Shown: piece after piece, positions 18,451 through 25,711 of the stretch
Layout: every line of letters begins with the position of its first letter
How positions within the stretch are numbered: the first letter of the stretch is position 1
DNA from: an uncultured Dysgonomonas sp.
GTDB taxonomy: Bacteria; Bacteroidota; Bacteroidia; Bacteroidales; Dysgonomonadaceae
Length of the DNA stretch: 64,000 nucleotides
Reading direction: 5' to 3'
NCBI GenBank assembly: GCA_937995835.1
Contig: CALKIV010000082.1
Coordinates: forward strand, 55,944-119,943
The notes under the pieces: generated by a model
Seen by the model: only the letters and a program-made list of their open reading frames with translations
Told to the model about the DNA's origin: nothing
Database searches by the model: none
Translations under genes and position numbers: made by a program

Positions 18451-20340
18451 TTAGTTTATTCCTAAAGTTTTATTAAAGCCTTGAAGGGTTTCAAGTACGT
18501 TGCTCTTCACATGAATGAAATGCTCGATGCCTTTAGCCTTAAGCTCATCCATACATTTAGGTGCACCAGCTACAACGAACTGTTCTTTTCCTTTCACTAG
18601 GTCAAATGCTTCAGGAGCAAATGTAGCATACTCATCATCGCTCGAACATAGCACAATGATGTCAGCTTTAGCTTCACGAGCTGCTTTCACACCGTCTGCT
18701 ACAGTTTCGAAACCTAAGTTGTCAATAATCTTGTATCCTGCACATCCGAAGAAGTTAGAAGCGAATTGGGCACGAGCCAATCTCATGTTCAGATTACCGA
18801 TTGTAAGCATAAATACTTTTGGAGTTTTTCCAGATTGTTCTGTTGCCAATCGAAGAGTTTCAAAGTCTTCAGCAAGTCTGTTTTTAGGAAGTGCTTTGTA
18901 TTCTCCAGTTTCTTTAGAACATCCACAATTGCATCCTTCAAGAACAATTTTATCTCCAGCAACTTCTGTGAAGTTAGGGAATTGGTTTGTACCAAGAAGA
19001 ACTTCACGACGAGTCGCCAATGCTTTTCTTCTGCTTTCAGCAGCAGCAATTACAGCGTCTTGAACAGTTCCTTTTTTCAATTCTTCGTAGAATCCTTTTT
19101 CGTCTACTTCCATAAACAGTTTCCAAGCTTGTTCAGCAATAGAAGAAGTTAGAGTTTCGATATAGTATGAACCAGCTGACACATCAGTCACTTTGTCTAC
19201 GTGTGATTCTTCTTTCAGAAGTAATTGTTGATTTCTAGCGATACGTTCAGAAAATTCGTCTGACACTTTGTATGTATCGTCAAATGGGCGTACTGTGATA
19301 GAATTAACTCCTGCAATAGCAGCAGACATCGATTCTGTTTGAGTACGTAAAAGGTTTACATGCGCATCAAAGATTGTTTTGTTATATTTTGAAGTTTCTG
19401 CATGTACATATATTTTAGAAGCGCAACGGCATAGTCCGTCAGCTGATTTGCTAGGACAATCGTTGTTACATTGAGGTTTGTAAGCATCGATCATAATAGC
19501 CCACAACCAGCGAGCAGCTCTGAATTTTGCAATTTCCATGAAGTAGTTGCCACTGATTCCGAAGTTGAACTTCACTTTTTTAGCAACAAGTCCTGCATCC
19601 AATCCTGTTTCCACAAGTTTGCTTACCAAAGCATTTGCATTAGCCAAAGCATAACCTAGTTCTTGATAAATGAATGCTCCACCATCGCTAAGTCTTTGCG
19701 CATTGATACCCAATACACGGAAGCGAGGCAATGTCATTGCAGCTTTTACCATTTCTGCTGCATCTTCAACCCATGAATCGCATGCTTTACCTTTCTTCAA
19801 AAGAGGTTTGAATGGATCATAGTTGATCGATCCGTAGCACTCAAGAAGATTTGCTCCGGATGCCTTGTAGTAATCAGCTAAAATTTTAGTTAATTCTAGT
19901 GATTTACGGTTGCACGTGCTGAAATTTAACTCTACAGCATTTAGTACAATTCCGTTCAACAGAGTTTTTACATTTTCAGCATTCACATCATTTGCATTGA
20001 TGTTGAAATTTAGTGAGTCTACACCTTTGTTCAACAATTCCAATGCTCTTGCGTTTGCGCTTTTCATGTCATCAACAGTGATATCCTGACGAGTATACCA
20101 TGTATTGTCTTGCTTGGTACCACGTACGTAAGGAAATTCTCCTGGTAATGATTCTGTTGTTTTAAGATTTTTGATGTCTTCTCCTCTGTAAAAAGGATTT
20201 ACATTAAAGCCTTCGTTCGTTCTCCATACGAGTCTCTTGTCGAAGTCAGCGCCTTTGAGGTCAGCGGTGACAACTTCCATCCACTCATCTGTGGTTACAG
20301 CTGGAAAATCGGTAAAAAGCTTTTCTTTTTGATTAGCCAT
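18451..20340 (-). CDS. mutA: Methylmalonyl-CoA mutase, small (non-catalytic) subunit
   Basis: 629 residues; partner of MutB in the heterodimeric B12-dependent mutase. It keeps the barrel and B12-like fold, but the position of the DxHxxG motif reads NLNMRL (516-521), so it cannot bind B12 through His, as expected for this subunit. Unusual feature: two cysteine clusters, Cys291/295/304/306 (CX3C-X8-CXC) in a loop of the barrel and Cys470/472/474 (CXCXC) in the linker between the two domains. These could bind a metal or form disulfides; I do not know whether this is common in Bacteroidetes MutA. First gene of the mutA-menA-CPBP-mutB operon. The 336-bp stretch upstream (20341-20676) holds a 10-bp inverted repeat, a -7 box and the xylE terminator. 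Confidence 0.94.
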   Translation of the reverse strand: MANQKEKLFTDFPAVTTDEWMEVVTADLKGADFDKRLVWRTNEGFNVNPFYRGEDIKNLKTTESLPGEFPYVRGTKQDNTWYTRQDITVDDMKSANARALELLNKGVDSLNFNINANDVNAENVKTLLNGIVLNAVELNFSTCNRKSLELTKILADYYKASGANLLECYGSINYDPFKPLLKKGKACDSWVEDAAEMVKAAMTLPRFRVLGINAQRLSDGGAFIYQELGYALANANALVSKLVETGLDAGLVAKKVKFNFGISGNYFMEIAKFRAARWLWAIMIDAYKPQCNNDCPSKSADGLCRCASKIYVHAETSKYNKTIFDAHVNLLRTQTESMSAAIAGVNSITVRPFDDTYKVSDEFSERIARNQQLLLKEESHVDKVTDVSAGSYYIETLTSSIAEQAWKLFMEVDEKGFYEELKKGTVQDAVIAAAESRRKALATRREVLLGTNQFPNFTEVAGDKIVLEGCNCGCSKETGEYKALPKNRLAEDFETLRLATEQSGKTPKVFMLTIGNLNMRLARAQFASNFFGCAGYKIIDNLGFETVADGVKAAREAKADIIVLCSSDDEYATFAPEAFDLVKGKEQFVVAGAPKCMDELKAKGIEHFIHVKSNVLETLQGFNKTLGIN

Positions 20341-20398
20341 GATTTTTTTATTTAACGTATAGTATAAAATATTGATTCACAATTGAATTGCAATAGAT

Positions 20399-20453
20399 GA
20401 TAACTATTAGATTAAAGAAGATATTTATTTATACTTATGCTCAAATAGTTATC
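20399..20453. repeat. 10-bp inverted repeat in the mutA leader
   Basis: Perfect arms GATAACTATT (20399-20408) and AATAGTTATC (20444-20453), separated by 35 bp. They lie about 60 bp upstream of the mutA ATG, just downstream of the presumed transcription start. Could be a regulator site or an RNA stem. The half-site resembles that of the dyad before the cobalamin adenosyltransferase gene at 61685-61713. Confidence 0.5.
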
Positions 20454-20470
20454 CTACTCTAATTGCCATA

Positions 20471-20478
20471 CAAAAGTA
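20471..20478 (-). promoter_or_regulatory. Candidate -7 box for the mutA operon
   Basis: On the minus strand TACTTTTG matches TAnnTTTG. The -33 position reads TTT, one mismatch from TTG. Predicted leader is about 125 nt. Confidence 0.5.
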
Positions 20479-20603
20479 ATTAATTTTGTTCGCTTCTTAA
20501 ACTTTTTAATATAATAAAAAAAAGACATGATTGACAGATTGCTTATCATCAAATATCTCAAATCATGATAATTAACTCCAATGTGCTGGTTTGCAACAAA
20601 CGA

Positions 20604-20635
20604 AAAGGCTCTTCTCATCACGAGAAAAGCCTTTC
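20604..20635 (-). terminator. Intrinsic terminator of the xyl operon
   Basis: Imperfect stem AAAGGCT-C-TTCTC / GAGAA-A-AGCCTTT with a short loop; on the minus strand it ends in CCTTTTCGTTTG. It lies about 45 bp after the xylE stop. Confidence 0.7.
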
Positions 20636-20676
20636 CTACCATTTAACTTAATATATGATGCTAATTTGTTAGCGTA

Positions 20677-22233
20677 TCATTTTTTCCAAATATTCTCCAT
20701 TTCTTCAAGTGAACGTCCTTTTGTCTCAGGTATTCGCTTCCATACGAATATGGCTGCAAGGATGGCAAGAACGCCATATACCCAATAGGAGAAACCATGA
20801 TTGAATGCTGATACCAGCCCTTCGTTTTTGTCCATAATTGGGAATGTCCACGACACCAAGAAGTTCGACACCCATTGCCCAGCAACAGCTATTGCCATCA
20901 CCGTAGAGCGCACTCTGTTTGGGAATATTTCTGCCAAAAGAACCCAACAAACAGGTCCCCACGACATTGCAAAACCTGCTGTGTAAGTTAGCATACAGGC
21001 TAGTTTGAGACCTCCCGGTAGGTTTTGTGCAAATGATGTTCCTAGAGCCAACATTGACACGGCCATCACCAAAGCTCCAGTAATTAGCAAAGGTTTTCTT
21101 CCAAACTTGTCAACTGTAAGTATTGCTAACACTGTGAATGATAGATTTACTATACCTACAATGATTGTTTGCAAGAGAGCTGAATCTGTTCCAGAGCCCA
21201 TCGATTTAAATATTTCAGGAGCATAGTAAAGCACTACATTGATTCCTACAAACTGCTGGAAAGCAGAGAGTAAGACTCCTGTTATGATCAATTTGAATCC
21301 AAAAGATTTTACAGGAACAATCAGTGCAAGGAAGAAACTCAAAATCATTGCTATCTCTAATGCACTAGAAATGCCTGCAGCTGTAAGGGCAATAATACCT
21401 ACAGCGAAAAGGACAAACCACGTAAACATGAAGCGATAGTATGGCTTCATAGAAGATTCTTCTTGATTTTGGAAGCTTACTTCTATTTGTTTCAACTCTG
21501 TTTTGGCTGCCACTGCACCTATCAATCTGGTTAAAATACCTTCTGCTTTTTCTTTTTGTCCTTTCATCACCAACCATCTTGGCGTTTCAGGTGCAAAGAA
21601 TAGTAGCAAGAAGAACAGAATAGAAGGTATAGCTAATGATGCAAACATCCATCTCCAACCTGTTTGGTGTAGCCATGAGCTGTCACCTTGTAGAGCGATA
21701 GTATAGTTCACAAAATATACTACTAGCATACCAAATATGATAGCAAACTGGTTGAGTGCAACCAAGCTACCTCTTTTTTCGGGAGGAGCAATCTCAGCGA
21801 TATACATCGGCGAAACCATGGATGCTACTCCAACTCCAATACCTCCTAAGATGCGATAGAACACAAAGTGATTCACAAATGTGTGATCTGTGGCATCAGG
21901 CATGTGATAGCCGATTTCAGGCCATGCTGAACCTATGGCGGCTAAGAAGAATAGAATTGCTGCGGTGAAGAGGGCTTTTTTACGACCAAATTGTTGGCTA
22001 AGCCATCCTGCTACAGCAGCTCCAATAATACATCCAATAAGGGCACTACTAACTACAAAACCTTCCATAGCGCTGGCCTCGAAGTCTGATAGTCCCATCG
22101 GAAGAATAAAGAAATGACGAAGGGATTCTACTGTTCCGGATATGACAGCTGTGTCGTACCCAAACAATAGTCCTCCGAGTGTTGCAATCAGGGTAACCCT
22201 GATGACATATGCTTTAGAACCTTTGTTTTCCAT
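20677..22233 (-). CDS. xylE: Sugar:proton symporter (MFS), probable D-xylose transporter
   Basis: About 518 residues from the ATG at 22233 (MENKGSKAYVIRVTLI); the longer reading from 22284 adds 17 residues without support. Twelve-helix MFS sugar transporter. Seen: GGLLFGYDTAVISG in helix 1, GRKKALF after helix 2, PETPRWLV after helix 6, GRKPLL in the second half, and PETKGRSLEEME at the C-terminus, all signatures of the sugar-porter family. It is the third gene of xylB-xylA-xylE, 84 bp downstream of xylA, so D-xylose is the probable substrate; L-arabinose cannot be excluded given the nearby arabinofuranosidase. An intrinsic terminator follows. The ORF is long for the family but ordinary for Bacteroides XylE. 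Confidence 0.9.
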   Translation of the reverse strand: MENKGSKAYVIRVTLIATLGGLLFGYDTAVISGTVESLRHFFILPMGLSDFEASAMEGFVVSSALIGCIIGAAVAGWLSQQFGRKKALFTAAILFFLAAIGSAWPEIGYHMPDATDHTFVNHFVFYRILGGIGVGVASMVSPMYIAEIAPPEKRGSLVALNQFAIIFGMLVVYFVNYTIALQGDSSWLHQTGWRWMFASLAIPSILFFLLLFFAPETPRWLVMKGQKEKAEGILTRLIGAVAAKTELKQIEVSFQNQEESSMKPYYRFMFTWFVLFAVGIIALTAAGISSALEIAMILSFFLALIVPVKSFGFKLIITGVLLSAFQQFVGINVVLYYAPEIFKSMGSGTDSALLQTIIVGIVNLSFTVLAILTVDKFGRKPLLITGALVMAVSMLALGTSFAQNLPGGLKLACMLTYTAGFAMSWGPVCWVLLAEIFPNRVRSTVMAIAVAGQWVSNFLVSWTFPIMDKNEGLVSAFNHGFSYWVYGVLAILAAIFVWKRIPETKGRSLEEMENIWKK

Positions 22234-22317
22234 ATTTTTAATTTGATTATTAAGCATAAATAGGGATTGTAGTATACTAAACAATCCCTATTTATTAATT
22301 ATATATAGATAAACAAT

Positions 22318-23646
22318 TTAAATATACATGTTTACGATTGCTTCATAAAGTTCTTGTTTGCCACTTATTTGTTTTGGCTCACCAGCTTTGTGTGCAATAT
22401 TTCTCAAGTCTTCAAGTGTCAACTTACCATCTTCAAATAGTTTTCCTTCTCCTGCATCGAAAGATGAATATCTAGTTGCACGCATTTTGTTGTAATCAGA
22501 TTGTTCTAGGATATCGTTTGCAATAAGCAATCCTCTAGCGAATGCATCCATACCTGAAATGTGAGCGATGAATAGATCATCCATATCAGTAGAGTTTCTT
22601 CTGATTTTAGCGTCGAAGTTAACACCACCATTGCCAAGACCTCCAGCAGGAAGCATTACCAACCATGCTTGTGCTAATTCGTATAGGTCGATAGGGAATT
22701 GGTCAGTATCCCATCCGTTTTGGTAGTCACCTCTGTTAGCGTCAATGCTGCCTAGAAGCCCTGCATCTACAGCAGCTTGCAATTCGTGTTCGAAAGTATG
22801 TCCTGCAAGAGTAGCGTGATTTACTTCGATATTCACTTTGAAATCTTTGTCTAAACCAAAGTTTTTAAGGAATCCGATCACTGTTTCAGTGTCGAAGTCA
22901 TATTGATGTTTAGTCGGTTCCATTGGTTTAGGTTCGATCAAGAATGTTCCTTTGAACCCTTGTTTGCGAGCGTAGTCACGAGCCATAGTTAGCATTTGTG
23001 CTAAATGTTCTTTCTCACGTTTCATGTCAGTGTTCAAAAGGCTCATATATCCTTCACGACCACCCCAAAATACGTAGTTTGATCCACCTAGTGCAATTGT
23101 AGCATCGATAGCATTTTTAATTTGAGTTCCAGCCCAAGCTACAGTTGTGAAATCAGGGTTGGTAGCAGCCCCATTCATGTATCTTTCGTGGCTGAATACG
23201 TTAGCAGTACCCCAAAGAAGTTTGATTCCAGAAGCTGCTTGTTTTTCTTTTGCATACTCAACAATGGCTGCCAAGTTGCTTTCAAACTCATTTAAGTTTT
23301 TTCCTTGGTTCACAAGGTCAACGTCGTGGAAACAATAGTATTCCATTCCCATTTTAGTCATGAATTCGAAAGCAGCATCCATTTTGTATTTTGCTTGGCT
23401 GATAGCATCAGACCCGATGTTCCATGGATGGTGGATAGTTGCTCCTCCAAATGGATCACCGCCGTCAGCGCATAGTGTGTGCCAGTATGCCATTGCAAAA
23501 CGCATCCAGTCTTTCATTTTTTTACCCATAACTACTTTTTCAGCGTCATAGAAACGATATGCTAGAGGATTTTTGCTTTCTTTTCCTTCAAATTTTATTT
23601 CTCCAATTCCTGGGAAAAATTCTTTTGTTCCTTTCAAGATTGTCAT
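22318..23646 (-). CDS. xylA: Xylose isomerase
   Basis: 442 residues, class II length. Converts D-xylose to D-xylulose in the cytoplasm with two divalent metal ions. The catalytic His lies in CFHDVDL, the metal-binding Glu residues in FLIEPKPMEP and NIEVNHATLAGHTF, and the Trp-Gly-Gly motif VFWGGREGY is intact. It is 25 bp downstream of xylB and is followed by xylE. The first residues (MTILKGTKEFFPGIGEIKFEG) match the start expected for the family, so the start is secure. Confidence 0.97.
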   Translation of the reverse strand: MTILKGTKEFFPGIGEIKFEGKESKNPLAYRFYDAEKVVMGKKMKDWMRFAMAYWHTLCADGGDPFGGATIHHPWNIGSDAISQAKYKMDAAFEFMTKMGMEYYCFHDVDLVNQGKNLNEFESNLAAIVEYAKEKQAASGIKLLWGTANVFSHERYMNGAATNPDFTTVAWAGTQIKNAIDATIALGGSNYVFWGGREGYMSLLNTDMKREKEHLAQMLTMARDYARKQGFKGTFLIEPKPMEPTKHQYDFDTETVIGFLKNFGLDKDFKVNIEVNHATLAGHTFEHELQAAVDAGLLGSIDANRGDYQNGWDTDQFPIDLYELAQAWLVMLPAGGLGNGGVNFDAKIRRNSTDMDDLFIAHISGMDAFARGLLIANDILEQSDYNKMRATRYSSFDAGEGKLFEDGKLTLEDLRNIAHKAGEPKQISGKQELYEAIVNMYI

Positions 23647-23671
23647 GATTGTTCGTTGTTTTATGATTAAT

Positions 23672-25156
23672 TTATATTTGTTTGTTTAAAATATCTTTCC
23701 ATCTGTAGTAAGCTTCTCTATAAGCTTCTTTTTTATCTTCTTCCGGTTGATAAACTTTTAGTTTTCCTACTTGTGCAAATGCTTCATCGGCTGATTTGAA
23801 GTGTCCGATGCCTATTCCTGCTCCTTTGGCTGCTCCTGCAGCTCCGTCAGTGTTGTAAAGCTCAATTGTGGCTCCACTGATAGTTGCTAGTGCCTGAGCG
23901 AAAATTGGGCTAAGGAACATGTTTGCATACCCAGCTTTGATGGTTTTGATTTCCATTCCCATCTCGCGCATCACTTCTAAGCCATATTCATAAGAGAATA
24001 CGATACCTTCTTGTGCAGCACGCAAAATGTCTTTTTTGTCGTGGATATTGAAGTTAATGCCATGAATAGAGCAGTTTACATCTTCATTTTCCAATACTCG
24101 TTCAGCTCCGTTGCCGAAAGGGATAATGCTCACACCGTTTGCTCCGATAGATGACTGGCTTGCTAAGTCATTCATCTCGCTATAAGATAGATTCTCAACG
24201 GCTAAGTTTCTTTTCATCCAAGAATTTAGAATTCCTGTGCCATTGATACATAACAAGACTCCGATATTGGTTTCGTCAAGTGTGTAGTTAACGTGTGCAA
24301 ATGAGTTGACTCTCGATAGTTTATCGTAATTAGCTTCACCTAATACACCATATATAACTCCGGACGTACCGGCATTGGAAGCAATCTCTCCCGGTTTCAT
24401 TACATTCAACGAGAATGCATTGTTGGGTTGATCGCCAGCACGATAAGAAACAGGTGTGCCTTCCTTTAGCCCTAGTTCTTTAGCAGCACGAGCGTTTACA
24501 GCGCCTTGCATACCGAATATAGGTTTTATTTCAGGGAAGAATGATTCAGGGATACCATAGTATTCTAAGACATCTTTAGACAAAGATTTGGTTTTAAAGT
24601 CCCAGAATATACCTTCAGAAAGTCCTTCGATAGTAACCACTGCATCGCCTGTTAGTTTCATCCCAATGTAATCTCCGGGAAGCATTAGTTTGTCTATCTT
24701 GGAGAAAGTTTCAGGTTCATGCTCTTTTACCCATGCTAGTTTAGATGCAGTAAAGTTTCCTGGTGAATTTAACAGGTGGCTCAAGCATTTTTCTTCTCCT
24801 ATGCTTTTGAAAGCCTTTTCTCCGTATTCAACAGCGCGACTATCGCACCAGATGATGGATGGACGTAATACATTCTGCTCTTTGTCTACCAATACCAAGC
24901 CATGCATTTGCCAAGTGATTCCGATGGCTTTCACCTCGTCTCCTTTTGCATTCGCTTGTTTCATCACTGATTCGTGAGCTAGCTTTAGATTATCCCACCA
25001 CATTTGGGGATCTTGCTCTGCCCATCCTGATTTATGAGCAGTGATTTTCATTTCCTGTTTTGGGAAAAAGTCTGAGGCTATAATTTCTCCTGTTGAAGCA
25101 GAGACTAAACATGCCTTTACAGAAGAACTACCTATATCATATCCTAAAAAATACAT
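23672..25156 (-). CDS. xylB: Xylulokinase
   Basis: 494-residue FGGY-family carbohydrate kinase that phosphorylates D-xylulose to xylulose 5-phosphate, which enters the pentose phosphate pathway. Visible motifs: phosphate-binding DIGSSSVKACL at the N-terminus, substrate-loop WQMHGLV near residue 80, and the catalytic Asp in the GDQPNNAF segment (about 243). The C-terminal ATPase fold includes the GAAGAAKGAGIG segment. First gene of the minus-strand xyl operon, with a strong promoter about 150 bp upstream. No xylose regulator gene is found beside it. Confidence 0.95.
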   Translation of the reverse strand: MYFLGYDIGSSSVKACLVSASTGEIIASDFFPKQEMKITAHKSGWAEQDPQMWWDNLKLAHESVMKQANAKGDEVKAIGITWQMHGLVLVDKEQNVLRPSIIWCDSRAVEYGEKAFKSIGEEKCLSHLLNSPGNFTASKLAWVKEHEPETFSKIDKLMLPGDYIGMKLTGDAVVTIEGLSEGIFWDFKTKSLSKDVLEYYGIPESFFPEIKPIFGMQGAVNARAAKELGLKEGTPVSYRAGDQPNNAFSLNVMKPGEIASNAGTSGVIYGVLGEANYDKLSRVNSFAHVNYTLDETNIGVLLCINGTGILNSWMKRNLAVENLSYSEMNDLASQSSIGANGVSIIPFGNGAERVLENEDVNCSIHGINFNIHDKKDILRAAQEGIVFSYEYGLEVMREMGMEIKTIKAGYANMFLSPIFAQALATISGATIELYNTDGAAGAAKGAGIGIGHFKSADEAFAQVGKLKVYQPEEDKKEAYREAYYRWKDILNKQI

Positions 25157-25305
25157 GGTTTGATCTTATTATATGTTGACTATTTTATTTGATTCTTTTG
25201 TTTTCTTGGTATCACGTACTTTCTAAAGTGAAGCTCAGTTAGTTTGACGAGATTTACTGCTCCTCGGGTGTTTACTGATATTGCAAAGCTTAACTTTTGA
25301 TAATT

Positions 25306-25337
25306 CAAATGTACTGTTTCTTTTTTAGATATGCAAA
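25306..25337 (-). promoter_or_regulatory. Promoter of the xylBAE operon
   Basis: On the minus strand TTTG (25337-25334), a 20-bp spacer and TACATTTG (25313-25306) match the Bacteroidetes -33/-7 pattern. Expected start of transcription is about 25302, giving a leader of about 145 nt. It lies in the 555-bp gap (25157-25711) between xylB and the divergent GH51 gene; the gap has no credible ORF. Confidence 0.78.
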
Positions 25338-25383
25338 GTGATGATTTCTATAACTATTAGATATACAGGTAGATACATTTCTT

Positions 25384-25510
25384 GTGTAATACAATAAGTC
25401 TCTTTTGTTATTTGTCTAGTGTTTAGTCCTTATGTGTTAGTATTCTGCTAGTTAGATGAATGTAGTCTTGTCTTGTGAAATAGTTTGCAAATCGTGTGTG
25501 TTACAATAAG
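25384..25510. repeat. Imperfect 15-bp direct repeat in the pentose control region
   Basis: GTGTAATACAATAAG (25384-25398) and GTGTGTTACAATAAG (25496-25510) agree at 13 of 15 bases and are 112 bp apart. They lie between the two divergent promoters. A weaker relative, GTGTTTACTGATA, begins at 25268. Likely a regulator site, but the regulator is not in the window. Confidence 0.5.
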
Positions 25511-25631
25511 CTGTATGGAAAATAATATTGTTAATTCTAGTTAATAAAAAAGTATAAAATATGGATGGTAAAATAGTACTTGAGTCGGTCAATCGATTAA
25601 CAAAGGAGTGGGTGTACTATATTACATGATC

Positions 25632-25662
25632 TTGATAAAATAAACATTGAAATGTAAATTTG
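25632..25662 (+). promoter_or_regulatory. Promoter of the GH51 gene
   Basis: TTG (25632-25634), 20-bp spacer, TAAATTTG (25655-25662): same spacing as the xylB promoter. Expected transcription start about 25667 and leader about 45 nt. Confidence 0.78.
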
Positions 25663-25711
25663 GAGAGTTACTTTAGTGTATCATTCAATTTAATCTTATA
25701 AAAACACATAA

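Noticed and set aside
18515..19063. 182-residue open frame on the plus strand
   Set aside because: It lies wholly opposite mutA, whose identity is certain; the reading has no protein-like motifs and is a shadow of codon use.
20341..20470. Possible cobalamin riboswitch before mutA
   Set aside because: No B12-box or the expected conserved stems could be found in the leader; only the 10-bp dyad is present.
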